32,925 bases of DNA from Alphaproteobacteria bacterium (GCA_030041385.1 JASHNY010000079.1:1-32925); one strand, 5' to 3'. Shown: positions 1 through 8,950, counted from the stretch's first letter. A program made the numbers and translations. The notes: generated by a model not told the origin, from the sequence alone.

Positions 1-985
1 TGGCGATCTGCTGGGCCACCCAGCCCGAGATGTTGCCGATCTGCCAGGCCATCGGGATCGCCATCGCCACGGTGCCGACCGGCACCCGCCCATGCGCCCA
101 CAACCCGATCGAGATCGCACTCGTGGCCACCAGCAATGAGGCGTTCATCAATATCAGCGACAGGCCCCATGACGAGGTCATCCGCTGCTGGCGGCGATAG
201 GCGAGCGTGTGCTCGTCCACCGCCTCGCGCACGAACCGGTCCTCGTCGCGGGCGCGGGCAAAGAGCTTGACCGTGAGGATGTTGGTGTAGCTGTCGACGA
301 CGCGGCCGGTCACCTCCGAGCGCATCTCCGACATGCGCCGAGAGCGCTCGCGCATGCGCGGCAGGAATGCCCGCAACACCACGGCGTAGGTCGCGAACCA
401 CAATACGATCGGCACGGTCAGCCGCCAGTCGGCGACGGCGAGGAGCGCGATCGCACTGGTGCCGTAGACCAGGATGTACCAGACCGCGTTGATCGTCATG
501 ACCACGCTTTCGCGCAGCGCCGGGCCGGTCTGCATGACCCGCGAGGCGATGCGGCCGGCGAAGTCGTTCTGGAAAAAGGTCCAGCCCTGGCGCACCACAT
601 GCCAGTGGTTCTGCCAGCGCACGAGGTTGGTCAGGCCCGGGATCAATGCCTGGTTGGTGATCAGCGCGTTGGTGAAATGGGCGCACGGGCGCAACACCAG
701 CAACAGCCCGGCCATCGCCAACAACTGCCAGCCGGCCGCGTGCCATACCGTCGCCGGGTTTTGCGAGGTGACGAAGGTGACGACCTTGCCGATGCAATAG
801 GGGATCGCCGCGTCGCACAGCGCGACGGCAAGACCGGTCGCAAACAGCACGACCAGGAGGGCCGGGATCTGGCGCACGAAATGCCAATAGAAGCGCGCGA
901 GCGCACGCGGGCTGCCGAGCACGGGCGGCGGCGCGTCGGGCGGCTTGTCGGTCGGCTCGATCAGCTGTTCGAAAAAGCTGAACAT
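1..985 (-). CDS. ABC exporter (type I, ABCB-like), N-terminal transmembrane part; cut by window edge
   Basis: The visible 328 codons start at ATG 985, which has an AGGATTGGG stretch just upstream, and run off the left edge with no stop. The product begins MFSFFEQLIEPTDKPP. It carries long hydrophobic spans at roughly residues 40-65, 88-103 and 165-200, then the loop RMRERSRRMSEMRSEVTGRV and VDSYTNILTVKLFARARDED. Those last two stretches are typical of the intracellular helices of ABCB/MsbA-type exporters, which couple the membrane domain to the nucleotide-binding domain. The ATP-binding half would lie outside the window, so whether it is fused cannot be seen. The substrate is unknown; lipids, peptides or drugs are all possible for the family. 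The family call is firm, the function is not. Confidence 0.85.
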   Translation of the reverse strand, partial: MFSFFEQLIEPTDKPPDAPPPVLGSPRALARFYWHFVRQIPALLVVLFATGLAVALCDAAIPYCIGKVVTFVTSQNPATVWHAAGWQLLAMAGLLLVLRPCAHFTNALITNQALIPGLTNLVRWQNHWHVVRQGWTFFQNDFAGRIASRVMQTGPALRESVVMTINAVWYILVYGTSAIALLAVADWRLTVPIVLWFATYAVVLRAFLPRMRERSRRMSEMRSEVTGRVVDSYTNILTVKLFARARDEDRFVREAVDEHTLAYRRQQRMTSSWGLSLILMNASLLVATSAISIGLWAHGRVPVGTVAMAIPMAWQIGNISGWVAQQIA

Positions 986-1099
986 CCCAATCCTAAATGC
1001 CTATCGAAAAGGCAGGGGTCAACCGGCGGGACAGCATTGCTGCCCTCGCCAGGGCGTTGGGGATGATCTTCGGCGCAACCCCGAAGGGGGTGAGGGCGG

Positions 1100-2782
1100 T
1101 TACCGCAGTTCCGGGAAATCCTCTTCCCAGAATTCGGCCGGCCCGCGCGTGCCGGCCGCACGGCTGGCGGCCTCGTTGCGGCGCAGTTCGACACGGCGGA
1201 TCTTGCCCGAGATGGTCTTGGGCAATTCGGCGAATTCGAGCCGGCGCACCCGCTTGAACGGGGCGAGGTGGGCGCGCAGATGGGTGAAGATCGACAATGC
1301 CGTCTCGCGGGTCGGCATGTGGTTGCCGGCGAGCGCGACGAACGCCTTGGGCACGGAGAGGCGCAGGGGATCGGGCGAGGGCACCACCGCGGCCTCGGCG
1401 ACGGCCGCGTGCTCGATCAATACGCTTTCCAGCTCGAACGGGCTGATCCGATAGTCCGACGCTTTGAACACGTCGTCGGCGCGGCCGACATAGGTGAACA
1501 CGCCGTCGGCATCGCGCATCGCCACGTCGCCGGTGCGATAGGCGGCGCCGGCGAGCGGCTGGATCGTGCCGTCGTCGGCCTGATAGCCCTGCATCAATCC
1601 GAGCGGCGGCGGATCGAGGGCGAGGCAGATCTCGGCCTCGCTTTGCGCGGCGCCGTCGGCATCGAGCAACGCGACGCGATAGCCCGGCGCCGGCTTTCCC
1701 ATCGCGCCCGGCTTGACCTCCTGGCCGGGGAAATTGCCGATCTGCAACGTTGTTTCGGTCTGGCCATAGCCGTCGCGGATGGTCAATCCCCAGGCCGCCT
1801 TGACCCGCTCGATGATCTCGGGGTTGAGCGGCTCGCCGGCACTCAGCGCCTCGCGAAGGGCGATCTTGCGGCTGGTCAGGTCCTCCTGGACCAGCATCCG
1901 CCATACGGTCGGCGGCGCGCAGAACGTCGACACCCGGCAATGGGCGATCGTGTCCAGCAGATTGCGGGCGTTGAAGCGCGGCTGGTTCAGCATGAACACG
2001 CCGGCGCCAGCGTTCCACGGCGCGAAGAAGCAGCTCCAGGCGTGCTTGGCCCAGCCCGGCGACGAGATGTTGAGGTGGATGTCGCCGGGCTTCACGCCGA
2101 GCCAGTACATCGTCGACAGATGGCCGACCGGGTAGCTCTGGTGGCTGTGCAAGACGAGCTTCGGCTTGGCCGTCGTGCCCGAGGTGAAATAGAGCAATAG
2201 CGGGTCGCTCGCTTTGGTCTCGCCATCGGCGGCGAAAACGGCGGGCGCATCGTAGGCTGCTTCATAGCGCTGCCAGCCGGCAGCGTCGCCGCCGACCGCG
2301 ATGCGGGTGTAATCGCCCGGCAGGTCGGCGAATTTTGCGGCGTTGCCGGCATCGGTCACGACATGGCGCACCCGGCCGCGGGCGAAACGGTCGTCGAGGT
2401 CGTCGCGCGACAGCAGGGTCGTCGCCGGGATGATCACGGCGCCCAGCTTTATCGCCGCCAGCATCACCTCCCATAGCGGCACGACATTGCCGAGCATCAA
2501 CAGGATGCGGTTGCCGCGGCCGATGCCGAGCGCCCGCAGATGGTTGGCGACGCGGTTCGAGCGGGCCGCCATCTCGTCGAAGCTGAGCCGGGATTCGCCG
2601 CCGCCCTCGTTGACGATCCACAGCGCCGTGTCGCGGTTTCCGCGCGCCATCGGGTCGAAATGGTCGAGCGCCCAGTTGAACCGGTCGAGCACCGGCCAGC
2701 GGAATTCGCGGTAGGCGGTTCCGTAATCCGTGCGATGAGTGAACAGGAAATCGCGCGCCTTCCGGAATTCCGCTGCCGACAT
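1100..2782 (-). CDS. AMP-dependent acyl-CoA/aryl-CoA ligase (AMP-binding enzyme)
   Basis: A 560-residue member of the adenylate-forming ligase family. It activates a carboxylic acid as acyl-AMP and transfers it to coenzyme A. Visible core motifs are the P-loop YFTSGTTAKPK (residues 198-208), DGYGQTET (337-344), YRTGD (415-419), the hinge region around DYRISPFELE (443-452) and the C-terminal KTISGKIRR near residue 537, which holds the catalytic lysine. The N-terminus (FRWPVLDRFNWALDHFDPMA) and overall length resemble acetyl-/medium-chain acyl-CoA synthetases and benzoate-CoA ligases rather than long-chain FadD. The substrate cannot be read from sequence. The gene stands alone, about 115 bp upstream of the exporter start on the same strand. 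ATG 2782 is the first start before the conserved region. Confidence 0.9.
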   Translation of the reverse strand: MSAAEFRKARDFLFTHRTDYGTAYREFRWPVLDRFNWALDHFDPMARGNRDTALWIVNEGGGESRLSFDEMAARSNRVANHLRALGIGRGNRILLMLGNVVPLWEVMLAAIKLGAVIIPATTLLSRDDLDDRFARGRVRHVVTDAGNAAKFADLPGDYTRIAVGGDAAGWQRYEAAYDAPAVFAADGETKASDPLLLYFTSGTTAKPKLVLHSHQSYPVGHLSTMYWLGVKPGDIHLNISSPGWAKHAWSCFFAPWNAGAGVFMLNQPRFNARNLLDTIAHCRVSTFCAPPTVWRMLVQEDLTSRKIALREALSAGEPLNPEIIERVKAAWGLTIRDGYGQTETTLQIGNFPGQEVKPGAMGKPAPGYRVALLDADGAAQSEAEICLALDPPPLGLMQGYQADDGTIQPLAGAAYRTGDVAMRDADGVFTYVGRADDVFKASDYRISPFELESVLIEHAAVAEAAVVPSPDPLRLSVPKAFVALAGNHMPTRETALSIFTHLRAHLAPFKRVRRLEFAELPKTISGKIRRVELRRNEAASRAAGTRGPAEFWEEDFPELR

Positions 2783-3314
2783 CGCGATTCCTCCATCAGG
2801 TCTGGTTGCGACTCTTACAACCCGCGCGCTGTCATTGCGACCCCCGGATGGCCGGAACGACTTGAAGAGAAGAGGTGAGAAGCATCAGAAAAGCACGGTC
2901 AGGTTCGTGGCCATCAGGATATTCCGGTCGACCGTGATCCCGCGCCTCGCCAATCGCCAGCCGTCGCCGACCCCAGCGCAACAGGTCGTTGCGCTTGCCG
3001 GCGAATTATATGTCACATTTTCTTGCCGCTTGATCGCGTATGACGACAATGCGACGATCCGGGTGCGAAGGGTTTTTGATGTTTCGGGCGTTTGCTTGCC
3101 GTTGTGTTGCCTTAAGTCAAAGCTCCATGACCCAGACCAAAGCACCGGTCGCCAAGATCGGCCATTGTCGGCAGCGGTATCGGGCGCCGACCGCTGAGAG
3201 AGATACTCCCTTTACCGGAAAGAAAACAGGCTCTCGCCCGACCGGGATCGAGCACGTCAGGTTCGCCTCATCTCCCCGTCCGCGGGTATGGTGCCGCGCC
3301 TCCGAGGAAGTGAC
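2783..3314. other. Lower-G+C intergenic region with gene debris
   Basis: About 530 bp between the ligase and the receiver gene without a convincing intact gene. By my count 28 of 60 bases are G/C at 3001-3060, well below the neighbouring coding regions. A half-copy of the GTCATTGCGA repeat motif lies at 2831-2840. The minus strand carries the possible outer-membrane protein tail listed separately. The small plus-strand reading frames here show no recognisable domain. Confidence 0.5.
2885..3145 (-). pseudogene. Possible remnant of an outer-membrane beta-barrel protein C-terminus
   Basis: An 86-codon minus-strand frame ends with VDRNILMATNLTVLF and a stop. An amphipathic strand ending in Phe is the usual C-terminal signature of BAM-assembled outer-membrane barrels, and the earlier segment IVALSSYAIKRQENVTYN looks like the preceding strand. 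No full-length barrel is open upstream and no signal peptide is visible, so this would be the decayed tail of a longer gene. It is also possible that the frame is chance. The local base composition is unlike the flanking genes, which fits foreign or decaying DNA. This is inference from a short pattern. Confidence 0.3.
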
Positions 3315-3695
3315 GTGAGCGACGTAAACGGAGCCGGTCTCGAAGGCAAAACCGTCGCGGTCATCGACGATGACGCCGGGGTGCGCGATTCGATCCGGCT
3401 GCTGCTCGAAATTCACGACATTTCCGTCCAGACGTATCAGAGCAGCCGCGAGTTTCTTCGGCAGAAGCCCGAAGTGGCATGCCTGATCGTAGATTATTTG
3501 ATACCCGGCCTTGATGGCGTTGAGCTCGTCGCCGAGGCGCGGAGGCAAGGGGTGGCCGCTCCGGCGATCATGATCACCGCCACGAGCGACGCGTCGTTGG
3601 AGCGACGTGCAGCTGCAGTGGGGGTGAAGCAGGTGCTGAGAAAACCGCTCGCGCCGAAGGCGCTAATTGCAGTTCTACGCGAAGAGCTGAAATAG
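3315..3695 (+). CDS. Stand-alone CheY/FixJ-like receiver protein
   Basis: A 126-residue response-regulator receiver domain with no output domain. Visible signature residues are the acidic pocket DDD (18-20), the phospho-acceptor Asp60 in LIVDYLIPG, Thr88 in MITATSD and Lys110 in VLRKPLAP. It would be phosphorylated by a histidine kinase and act by protein-protein contact. I prefer GTG 3315 as start because GAGGAAG lies four bases upstream; an in-frame ATG at 3288 would add nine residues. No kinase gene is adjacent, so the partner is unknown. The EFLRQ / LIVDYLIPGLDGVEL wording resembles FixJ/NodW-type receivers. Confidence 0.85.
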   Translation: MSDVNGAGLEGKTVAVIDDDAGVRDSIRLLLEIHDISVQTYQSSREFLRQKPEVACLIVDYLIPGLDGVELVAEARRQGVAAPAIMITATSDASLERRAAAVGVKQVLRKPLAPKALIAVLREELK

Positions 3696-3725
3696 CTGTA
3701 TCAAGGCCTTGATCTTCCATTCTCT

Positions 3726-3930
3726 TTATTGGTCTCTTCTGCTTTTCGATATGGCCGTCGCTTTGGCAATATGGCGGTCGGCCAGGTTGAGGTGTCGCTC
3801 GCGCGCGCCGTACCTGTCCGCTTCGTCAAGCAGCAGCCGTTGTAGCGTTCGAGCGCCTCGGCGGGTTGGGACAGTTCAAGGGCGCGGGCGGCACGCTCTT
3901 GTCTGGTACGGCGATCGAGTTTCTCCGGCA
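3726..3930 (-). pseudogene. Frameshifted remnant of a small helical hypothetical protein
   Basis: Two minus-strand frames together spell a helical, charged polypeptide. One gives RRTRQERAARALELSQPAEA and then LERYN. The next frame continues LLLDEADRYGARERHLNLAD and RHIAKATAISKSRRDQ to a TAA at 3726-3728. The wording ERHLxLADRHIA recalls small alphaproteobacterial hypothetical proteins with a helical HLxxADRHIAEGE segment. A frameshift near 3840-3846 and the absence of a start suggest decay. The evidence is pattern recognition only and could be coincidence. Confidence 0.25.
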
Positions 3931-3946
3931 GTCGGCAGCACCTGCT

Positions 3947-4198
3947 CTACCGCGGCGGCCAGTAATCCGGTTGCCCATAGGTCGGCGGCATCTGTTCGCG
4001 GCACGGGGTGGTGTCTCCCTGATGCCATTGCGGACATGGCGACAGGCCGCTGGTGTAGGGATCGTAGCTCCACGACGGCGGCCGTGGCGGCGGTGCATAA
4101 GGATACGGATAAAACGGGTATTGGGGCTGCGCCCAGGCGGCAAGCGTGATTCCGCCGACGAACGCGACGCTCAGCACTATGGATTTTATCAGGGCCAT
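3947..4198 (-). CDS. Small secreted Pro/Tyr-rich hypothetical protein
   Basis: An 83-residue protein with a clear signal peptide (MALIKSIVLSVAFVGGITLA, cleavage likely after AWA) and a mature part rich in Pro and Tyr. The mature part begins QPQYPFYPYPYAPPPRPP and contains two cysteines (SPCPQW and TPCREQ) that could pair in the periplasm. A good ribosome-binding site, AAGGTAGG, precedes ATG 4198 at about seven bases. I do not recognise a family and propose no function. The mature N-terminus resembles that of the secreted protein encoded at 17386-17880. It is divergent from the nat gene, with about 60 bp between the starts. Confidence 0.6.
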   Translation of the reverse strand: MALIKSIVLSVAFVGGITLAAWAQPQYPFYPYPYAPPPRPPSWSYDPYTSGLSPCPQWHQGDTTPCREQMPPTYGQPDYWPPR

Positions 4199-4257
4199 CG
4201 GGTGCCTACCTTTTCAAGCGTCGGCGGTCCACTTGCAGAATCGGATATAGTGACGCG

Positions 4258-5100
4258 ATGAGCCTCGGCGAAGACGACCTTTCCGCCTATTTCCGGCACA
4301 TCAGCTATGCCGGCGGACGCGAGCCGAATTTGGCCGCGCTCGCCGGCATCGTCGCTGCGCATGCCGGCGCGATCCCGTTCGAGAATCTCGACGTCCTGTT
4401 GCGGCAGCCGATCCGGCTCGATGCCGCCGCGCTCGTCGACAAACTGGTCCGTCGGCGCCGCGGCGGCTATTGCTTCGAGCACAACACATTGCTGCGGGAG
4501 GTGTTGACCGCGCTCGGCTTTGCGGTCGAGGGGCTGAGCGCCCGCGTCGTCTGGATGCGCGGTCCCGACGATATTCCGCCGCGTAGCCACATGCTGCTGC
4601 GGGTCGCCTTGCCCGATGGGAATTACCTCGCCGATGTGGGTTTCGGCGGGCTGACCTTGACCGCACCGCTGCGGTTCGCACCCGGCGTCGAGCAGACGAC
4701 GCCGCACGAGCCGCATCGCCTGGTCGAACGCGAGAGCGGCGAGCTGGAATTGCAGGCGCGGCTCGATGGCGACTGGGTGGCGCTGTACCGGTTCGAGCCG
4801 CGACTGGTGCAGCAACCGATCGATTACGAACCGGCGAACTGGTTCACCTCGACCCATCCGGACAGCATCTTTGTCGCTAATCTGATGTGCGCGCGGCCCG
4901 ATGCGGAATGCCGCTACGCGCTGCTCAACAACCGGTTCACGGTCCGGCGCCCCGGTCGTCCGCCCCAACATCGCGCTTTGCGCGATGCCGGTGAACTGGC
5001 CGAGGTTCTGGCGAAGCACTTCCGCAGCCCGGTCTCGCGTGACGAATGCGACCGGGTCTGGCAGGCGATCGGTCCGCGGATCGTCGCCGCACCGGGCTAG
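4258..5100 (+). CDS. nat: Arylamine N-acetyltransferase
   Basis: A 280-residue cytoplasmic enzyme that moves an acetyl group from acetyl-CoA to arylamines or hydrazines by a ping-pong mechanism. The catalytic triad is visible: Cys72 in RRGGYCFEHN, His111 in PRSHMLLRV and Asp126 in LADVGFGG. These positions are close to the usual Cys69/His107/Asp122. The N-terminal IPFENLDVLL motif is also typical, and length is normal for bacterial NATs. ATG 4258 is the first start and fits the family N-terminus. The stop overlaps the stop of the convergent lipoprotein gene in the shared tetranucleotide CTAG. No neighbour suggests a specific substrate. Confidence 0.93.
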   Translation: MSLGEDDLSAYFRHISYAGGREPNLAALAGIVAAHAGAIPFENLDVLLRQPIRLDAAALVDKLVRRRRGGYCFEHNTLLREVLTALGFAVEGLSARVVWMRGPDDIPPRSHMLLRVALPDGNYLADVGFGGLTLTAPLRFAPGVEQTTPHEPHRLVERESGELELQARLDGDWVALYRFEPRLVQQPIDYEPANWFTSTHPDSIFVANLMCARPDAECRYALLNNRFTVRRPGRPPQHRALRDAGELAEVLAKHFRSPVSRDECDRVWQAIGPRIVAAPG

Positions 5101-5555
5101 TAGACGCCCTTCAGCACCGAGGTCTGGCGCTTTTCGACCGTCGCGCCGGCACCGACATCGTTGGAGGTCAGCAATTTTTCCGACAGGCTGTCGGCGCCCA
5201 CTTCCTGGCTCGCAACGGGTCCGCCGCTTCCCGGCAGTTGCGGCAATCCGCTTGCGTTTGCCTGATTCCCCGGCTGGCCGGGGCCGGCCGCGTCGATCTC
5301 CTCGCGCGCCTTCGTCGATGCGCTCATCTCCTGCGGGCGCGGCGCGCCGGGCTCGGGCGGCCGCAGGTTGAACTCGGGCGGGATCGTCAGCGGCGCCCGC
5401 GATTCGACCGTAAACTCGTCGGGCGGCGCCTCTTCCAGCCCGATCGCCTGCTTGAACCCGGTGCAGCCGCCGAGCAGCAATATTGACGCTATGCAAGAAA
5501 CCCTGAATAGAGACACAAGCGTTCCCATTGCAACAGAACGGTCACCACCGGTCAT
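5097..5555 (-). CDS. DUF3035 family lipoprotein
   Basis: A 152-residue protein with a lipobox, ILLLGGC (Cys about residue 31), after a hydrophobic segment, so it should be lipidated and exported. The mature part has FKQAIGLEEAPPDEFTVESR and PLTIPPEFNLRPPEPGAPRP, the hallmark of DUF3035 proteins found next to lspA in alphaproteobacteria. The start at ATG 5555 overlaps the lspA stop as ATGA, implying translational coupling; an internal Met at residue 10 is an alternative. Being downstream of the enzyme that processes lipoproteins is suggestive, but the function is unknown. The family is sometimes linked to envelope assembly; that is not shown here. Confidence 0.85.
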   Translation of the reverse strand: MTGGDRSVAMGTLVSLFRVSCIASILLLGGCTGFKQAIGLEEAPPDEFTVESRAPLTIPPEFNLRPPEPGAPRPQEMSASTKAREEIDAAGPGQPGNQANASGLPQLPGSGGPVASQEVGADSLSEKLLTSNDVGAGATVEKRQTSVLKGVY

Positions 5556-6055
5556 GACAGGGAGTCTCCTCGCCCTTTTGCTTGGGGCGGGGTATGCCGC
5601 AACACGAAGCCTTCAAGCAACATTGCCGCCACCCCAAGGCAAATGGCGCTGTCGGCCACATTAAAGGCGGGCCAATGCCACGAGCCGAGATGAAAATCAA
5701 GAAAGTCGATAACGCTGCCGCGAATCAGCCGGTCGATCACGTTGCCGGCGGCGCCACCGATGATCAGGCCGATCGCGACCGCCAAGAATCGGGTCTCGAC
5801 CCGTTTCAACCAGAATATCAGCACCACGATCACCACCGCCGCGGCCACCGAGAACAACAGCGAATTGGCCGCGTCGCCATTGTTGAACAAGCCGAAGCTG
5901 ATGCCCCGGTTGCGGGTCAGCAGCAGGTCGAAAAACGGCGCCAGCCGAACCAGATGGCCGGGCGGATAGGCGGCGAACAGCGCGACGATTCCCGCCTTGC
6001 TGAGCTGGTCCAGGGCCACAACCAGCACGGCGGTGACAAGCCCGCGTCCGATCAT
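5552..6055 (-). CDS. lspA: Lipoprotein signal peptidase (signal peptidase II)
   Basis: A 167-residue inner-membrane aspartyl protease that removes signal peptides from prolipoproteins after diacylglyceryl transfer. Four hydrophobic spans are visible. The conserved blocks are LTRNRGISFGLF (46-57), GNVIDRLIRGSVIDFLDFH (104-122) and PAFNVADSAI (129-138). The catalytic aspartates should be Asp117 and Asp135. The start codon ATG 6055 overlaps the ileS stop as ATGA, and its own stop overlaps the start of the DUF3035 lipoprotein the same way. The ileS-lspA pairing is widespread in proteobacteria. Confidence 0.96.
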   Translation of the reverse strand: MIGRGLVTAVLVVALDQLSKAGIVALFAAYPPGHLVRLAPFFDLLLTRNRGISFGLFNNGDAANSLLFSVAAAVVIVVLIFWLKRVETRFLAVAIGLIIGGAAGNVIDRLIRGSVIDFLDFHLGSWHWPAFNVADSAICLGVAAMLLEGFVLRHTPPQAKGRGDSLS

Positions 6056-8913
6056 GCTCCCGCACCATGCGCGACGACATCGGCGCAGCGCCGGCAGAGA
6101 TCGTCGTGGTCCGGTACCTGCCCGACCTCGGGCAGGATGCGCCAGCAGCGCTCGCAGCGCTCGCCCGGCGCCAGCTCGACGCGGACGCCGATGCCGGGTA
6201 CCTCGGGCAGGGTGAAGGCACCTTCCGGTACGTCACCTGAACGGGGCGTAGCTGCCGAGGTTATGCACAATTCGGCCAGGTCCACGCCCGCCAGTTCGGG
6301 AGCGAAGAGCTTCGGCACGTAGATCTCGATCGCCGCCTGCAGGCTCGACCCGATGCGCTTTGCGGCGCGTTCGAGTTCGAGCGCGCCGGTGGCGACCCGG
6401 CGCAGATCGCGCAACCGCTCCCACCGCGCCGCCAATGCGTCATCGCGCCATTCCGGCGGCACCGGAGCGTAGAGTTCGAGGTGGATGCTGCGCCCCGGTG
6501 CGTCGCCGTGCCGCGCCAGCCACGCCTCCTCGGCGGTAAAGCACAGGATCGGGGCGAGCCAGCGGACGAGGCAGTCGAAGGTGCGGTCCAGCACGGTGCG
6601 CGTGGCGCGACGCTCCGGCGCGTCGGCGGCATCGCAATACAGCCGGTCCTTCCTGATGTCGAAATAGAATGCCGACAGATCGACCGCGCAGAAATTGTGC
6701 AACGCCGTGAACATGTCGTGGAAGTCGAACGCCTCGATTGCCGCCCGCACGACCCGGTCGATCTCGGCGAGCCGGTGCAGCACCCAGCGCTCGAGTTCGG
6801 GCAATGCTTGCGGATCGAGCGGAACCGCCTCCGCCGGCGTGAATCCGGCAAGCGCGCCGAGCAGATAGCGCAGCGTGTTGCGCAGCCGGCGATAGATGTC
6901 GGCATGGTGCTTGAGGATTTCGGGGCCGATGCGCAGGTCTTCGGCGTAATCCGAGCCGACCACCCACAGGCGCAATATGTCGGCGCCGTATTGCCGCATC
7001 ACGTCCTGCGGCGCGACGACGTTGCCCAGCGATTTCGACATCTTGCGGCCGTCCTCGTCGAGCACGAAGCCGTGCGTCAATACCGCCTCGTAAGGGGCGC
7101 GGCCGCGCGTGCCGCAGGATTCGAGCAACGAGGAATGGAACCAGCCGCGATGCTGGTCGGACCCTTCGAGATAGAGCGAGGCCGGCCATTTCAATTCCGG
7201 CCGCTGCTCCAAGACGAAGCTGTGGGTCGAGCCGGAGTCGAACCACACCTCGATGATGTCGGTAACCTGCTCCCACTCGTCGGGATCGTACTGATTGCCG
7301 AGAAACTCGCGCGGGTCGGTGGCGAACCAGGCATCGGCGCCGCGCGCCTCGACCGCGCGCGCCACCCGCTCGGTAACGGCGGGGTCGCGCAGCGGCTCGC
7401 CGGTCTTGCGGCTGGTGAAGATCGGGATCGGCACGCCCCAGGCACGCTGGCGCGAGACGCACCAATCGGGCCGGTTTTCGATCATCGCGGCGATGCGGTT
7501 CTTGCCTTGCGGCGGCACCCAGCGGGTGTCGTCGATCGCCTGCAATGCCTTCTGCCGCAGGCCGTTCGCCTCCATCGAGATGAACCATTGCGGAGTGTTG
7601 CGGAAAATCAGCGGCGCCTTCGAGCGCCATGAATGCGGGTAGGAGTGCACGAGGTGGCCGCGCGCGAGCAGCGCGCCCGCCGCCTCGACCGCGGCAATCA
7701 CCGCCGCGTTGGCGTCGCCCTCCCTGCCGTCGGGGCGGTAGACCGCGCGCCCGGCGAACAGCTTCACGCTCGCCAGATACACCCCGTCCGGGCCTACCGT
7801 GTCGATGACCGGCAGGCCGTGCTCGCGCCCCAGTTCCCAGTCGTCCATGCCGGCGTTCGGGGCGATATGGACAAGGCCGGTGCCCTGGTCGGCTTCGACG
7901 AAGCCGGCGGGCAGCAGCGGCACTTCGAACTCGTAGCCCTGCCCGAAGAGCGGGTGGCGGGCCACCGTTCCGGCGAGCGCGGCGCCCGGAAACACGTCGA
8001 CGACGGTGTGGCGCTCGATCCCGGCGCGCGCGCACAAATCCTCGATCAGCGGCAATGCGACCAGCAGCTTCTCGCCCGGCTTCCCGGCGGCAAAAGCAAT
8101 CGCACGGCTGTCGGCGGCGGCCGCATCGACCTGGATCACTGCGTATTCGAGCTTGGCGCTGTAGGCGATCGCGCGGTTGCCGGGAAGCGTCCACGGCGTC
8201 GTCGTCCAGATCACCGCCGCGGTGTGGCGCAGGGACGGGCGCACCGCCCCCGTGATCGGAAAGCGGACCCATATCGTGGTCGAGCGGTGGTCGTGGTATT
8301 CGACCTCGGCCTCGGCCAGCGCGGTCTGCTCGACGACCGACCACAACACCGGCTTGGCGCCCTTATAGAGCCCGCCATTGACGAGGAACTTGCCGATTTC
8401 GCGCACGATCTGCGCCTCGGCCTTGTAGGCCATGGTGAGATACGGGTCGTCCCAGTCGCCGACCACGCCGAGGCGCTGAAACTGCTCCTTCTGCCGCCCG
8501 ATCCAGTGCTCGGCAAAGGCCCGGCATTCGGCGCGGAACTGGGCGATCGGCACGCTGTCTTTCGACTGCTTTTTGGCGCGGTATTGCTCCTCGACGATCC
8601 ACTCGATCGGCAATCCGTGGCAGTCCCACCCCGGCACGTAGGGCGCGTCCTTGCCCAGCATCTGCTGGGTGCGGTTGACCACGTCCTTCAGAATCTTGTT
8701 GAGTGCGTGACCGATATGAAGATCGCCGTTGGCGTAGGGCGGCCCGTCGTGCAACACGAATTTCTCGCGCCCGGCCGCTACGTCCCGCAATCGGCGATAC
8801 AGATCCATCGCCTGCCAGCGCTCGAGGGTCGCCGGCTCGCGGTTCGGCAGGTCGCCGCGCATCGGAAAGTCGGTCTTGGGCAGAAAGACGGTCGGGCGGT
8901 AGTCCGTGGGCAT
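6052..8913 (-). CDS. ileS: Isoleucyl-tRNA synthetase
   Basis: A 953-residue class I aminoacyl-tRNA synthetase that charges tRNA-Ile and edits misactivated valine. Visible motifs are PPYANGDLHIGHALNK with HIGH at 66-69, KMSKSLGN at about 624-631, and the anticodon-binding region. A C-terminal zinc-binding segment, CERCWR ... CRRC, is also present, as in E. coli-type IleS. The editing domain lies between roughly residues 200 and 400. Length is normal. ATG 8913 precedes the conserved PTVFLPKTDFPMRGDLP start. It is the first gene of the coupled ileS-lspA-DUF3035 set, and a perfect hairpin lies 38 bp upstream of its start. Confidence 0.97.
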   Translation of the reverse strand: MPTDYRPTVFLPKTDFPMRGDLPNREPATLERWQAMDLYRRLRDVAAGREKFVLHDGPPYANGDLHIGHALNKILKDVVNRTQQMLGKDAPYVPGWDCHGLPIEWIVEEQYRAKKQSKDSVPIAQFRAECRAFAEHWIGRQKEQFQRLGVVGDWDDPYLTMAYKAEAQIVREIGKFLVNGGLYKGAKPVLWSVVEQTALAEAEVEYHDHRSTTIWVRFPITGAVRPSLRHTAAVIWTTTPWTLPGNRAIAYSAKLEYAVIQVDAAAADSRAIAFAAGKPGEKLLVALPLIEDLCARAGIERHTVVDVFPGAALAGTVARHPLFGQGYEFEVPLLPAGFVEADQGTGLVHIAPNAGMDDWELGREHGLPVIDTVGPDGVYLASVKLFAGRAVYRPDGREGDANAAVIAAVEAAGALLARGHLVHSYPHSWRSKAPLIFRNTPQWFISMEANGLRQKALQAIDDTRWVPPQGKNRIAAMIENRPDWCVSRQRAWGVPIPIFTSRKTGEPLRDPAVTERVARAVEARGADAWFATDPREFLGNQYDPDEWEQVTDIIEVWFDSGSTHSFVLEQRPELKWPASLYLEGSDQHRGWFHSSLLESCGTRGRAPYEAVLTHGFVLDEDGRKMSKSLGNVVAPQDVMRQYGADILRLWVVGSDYAEDLRIGPEILKHHADIYRRLRNTLRYLLGALAGFTPAEAVPLDPQALPELERWVLHRLAEIDRVVRAAIEAFDFHDMFTALHNFCAVDLSAFYFDIRKDRLYCDAADAPERRATRTVLDRTFDCLVRWLAPILCFTAEEAWLARHGDAPGRSIHLELYAPVPPEWRDDALAARWERLRDLRRVATGALELERAAKRIGSSLQAAIEIYVPKLFAPELAGVDLAELCITSAATPRSGDVPEGAFTLPEVPGIGVRVELAPGERCERCWRILPEVGQVPDHDDLCRRCADVVAHGAGA

Positions 8914-8950
8914 CGTCAGCCTTTGGGTGGAATGCGAAAAACCGGGAGCA

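Noticed and set aside
3040-3318. Small plus-strand frames upstream of the receiver gene
   Set aside because: No ribosome-binding site, signal peptide or domain. The composition looks non-coding.
4189-5496. A 435-codon minus-strand frame over nat and the lipoprotein gene
   Set aside because: It overlaps an enzyme with an intact catalytic triad and shows no recognisable motif.
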